Of a DNA stretch of 64,000 bases, positions 63,528 through 64,000 are shown piece by piece. The position numbers and the translations under genes were made by a program. The notes below the pieces were generated by a model that was not told the origin of the DNA, did not search any database, and worked only from the letters and a program-made list of their open reading frames with translations. Numbering within the stretch: position 1 is the stretch's first letter; each line of letters starts with the position of its first letter. The stretch is from contig NZ_CP097127.1 in the NCBI RefSeq assembly GCF_023330665.1, positions 1,550,001 through 1,614,000 on the forward strand, read 5' to 3'. The stretch comes from Conexibacter sp. S30A1 (lineage in GTDB: Bacteria > Actinomycetota > Thermoleophilia > Solirubrobacterales > Solirubrobacteraceae).

Positions 63528-64000
63528 TTGATCGGCAGCCTCGCCCAATCCGCAGCGGCGCACAACGAGCTACAGCCAACGTCTGCCGGCTGGGGCCGGC
63601 CGGCAACCCTGGAGGCGGAGCTCATCGTTTATGGGTGCGAGCAGGACGAGGCCGCGCTCTTCCGGCAGATGGCACCGAGGTTCGGCGTCCAAGTGGCCGT
63701 CACCGCTGCCTCCCTGACCGAGCGCACAGCCGCGCTTGCCCTGGGCAAGCGCTGCGCGAGCATCGGCCACAAGACTCCCGTGGGCGAGCGCACCCTGGTC
63801 GCCCTGCGCCAGGCGGGTGTTATGTATCTGTCGACCAGGAGCGTCGGCACCAATCACGTCGACATGCGCTGCGCGACGCGTCTGGGCATCCGCGTCGAAA
63901 CCGTGCCCTACTCGCCCGACAGCGTGGCCGACTACACGCTTATGCTGATGCTGATGGCGCTGCGCCACGCCAGATCGGTGGTCACTCGTGCAACGGTCCA
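63528..64000 (+). CDS. VanH-like D-lactate dehydrogenase, N-terminal part (cut by the window end)
   Basis: The frame encodes LIVYGCEQDEAALFRQMAPRFG, then GVMYLSTRSVGTNHVDMRCA and YSPDSVADYTLMLMLMALRHA. These are distinctive of the D-lactate/2-hydroxyacid dehydrogenases of the VanH group, which make D-lactate for glycopeptide-resistant cell walls. The NAD-binding and catalytic His parts lie beyond the edge. The start is uncertain: a TTG at 63528 is the nearest in-frame candidate, and about 28 residues before the conserved part are unusual. Divergent from disA. Ordinary D-lactate dehydrogenase function cannot be excluded. Confidence 0.7.
   Translation, partial: MIGSLAQSAAAHNELQPTSAGWGRPATLEAELIVYGCEQDEAALFRQMAPRFGVQVAVTAASLTERTAALALGKRCASIGHKTPVGERTLVALRQAGVMYLSTRSVGTNHVDMRCATRLGIRVETVPYSPDSVADYTLMLMLMALRHARSVVTRATV

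Noticed and set aside
1-64000. CRISPR arrays or rRNA genes
   Set aside because: No regularly spaced repeats and no rRNA-like sequence were seen.

Overview
The window is high-GC DNA from an actinobacterium. The right end carries the conserved actinobacterial order disA-carD-ispD-ispF-cysS-rlmB followed by a SigH-type sigma factor. Leaderless-looking starts, F420/LLM and IclR families and many ATGA stop/start overlaps agree with this. A Thermoleophilia/Solirubrobacterales-like lineage is an inference from gene order, not something proven here.

Layout. (1) 1-25.6 kb: catabolic and transport genes. One minus-strand operon (6159 to <1) encodes an LLM oxidoreductase, two SDRs, a polar amino-acid ABC importer and an FAD oxidoreductase that runs off the left edge. 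A second operon (22372 to 16584) repeats the theme: importer, DapA-family lyase, SDR and a DadA/HcnC-like oxidase, facing a fused [2Fe-2S]/FAD oxidoreductase at 14822-16582. Between them lies an operon of class-III aminotransferase, AcoX/NAD-kinase-like protein, a split glycine-dehydrogenase pair (GcvPA/GcvPB), an L-gulonate-3-dehydrogenase-like enzyme and an IclR regulator. Together these look like uptake and oxidation of an amino-acid-like or imino-acid-like nutrient; the substrate is not identified.

(2) 25.5-37 kb: a mobile zone. An APC permease gene is cut by an IS256-family element and an IS4/IS701-like element. Both have target duplications, and removing both restores an exact 484-codon frame. 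Next come an IS30 remnant and a 4.6-kb transposon (about 30856-35422) with matching 17-bp ends, carrying a zinc-ribbon/HTH protein, a DDE transposase, an ExeA/TniB-type ATPase and a DUF3987-like protein. A PLD-like protein (DUF5919-type) and a replication-relaxation-like protein follow.

(3) 37-56 kb: an accessory, probably defensive island ending in a tyrosine integrase beside tRNA-Thr(TGT). It holds a HigBA-like toxin-antitoxin pair, a HEPN protein next to a nucleotidyltransferase, two nuclease-fold proteins, a PIN protein and two near-identical ISAzo13-family elements. Its most striking content is a broken gene. Removing an IS701 and an ISAzo13 element, each with its target duplication, rebuilds one 1034-residue reading frame. 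It joins an N-terminal helical region, a beta domain, a P-loop NTPase, a winged helix and a C-terminal phosphoribosyltransferase-like (PRTase-CE-type) domain.

(4) 56-64 kb: an iron-permease fragment with an IdeR/DtxR-like box, a PHP phosphoesterase, then the housekeeping block sigH, rlmB, cysS, ispF, ispD, carD, disA. At the right edge a divergent gene encodes a VanH-like D-lactate dehydrogenase, cut by the window end.
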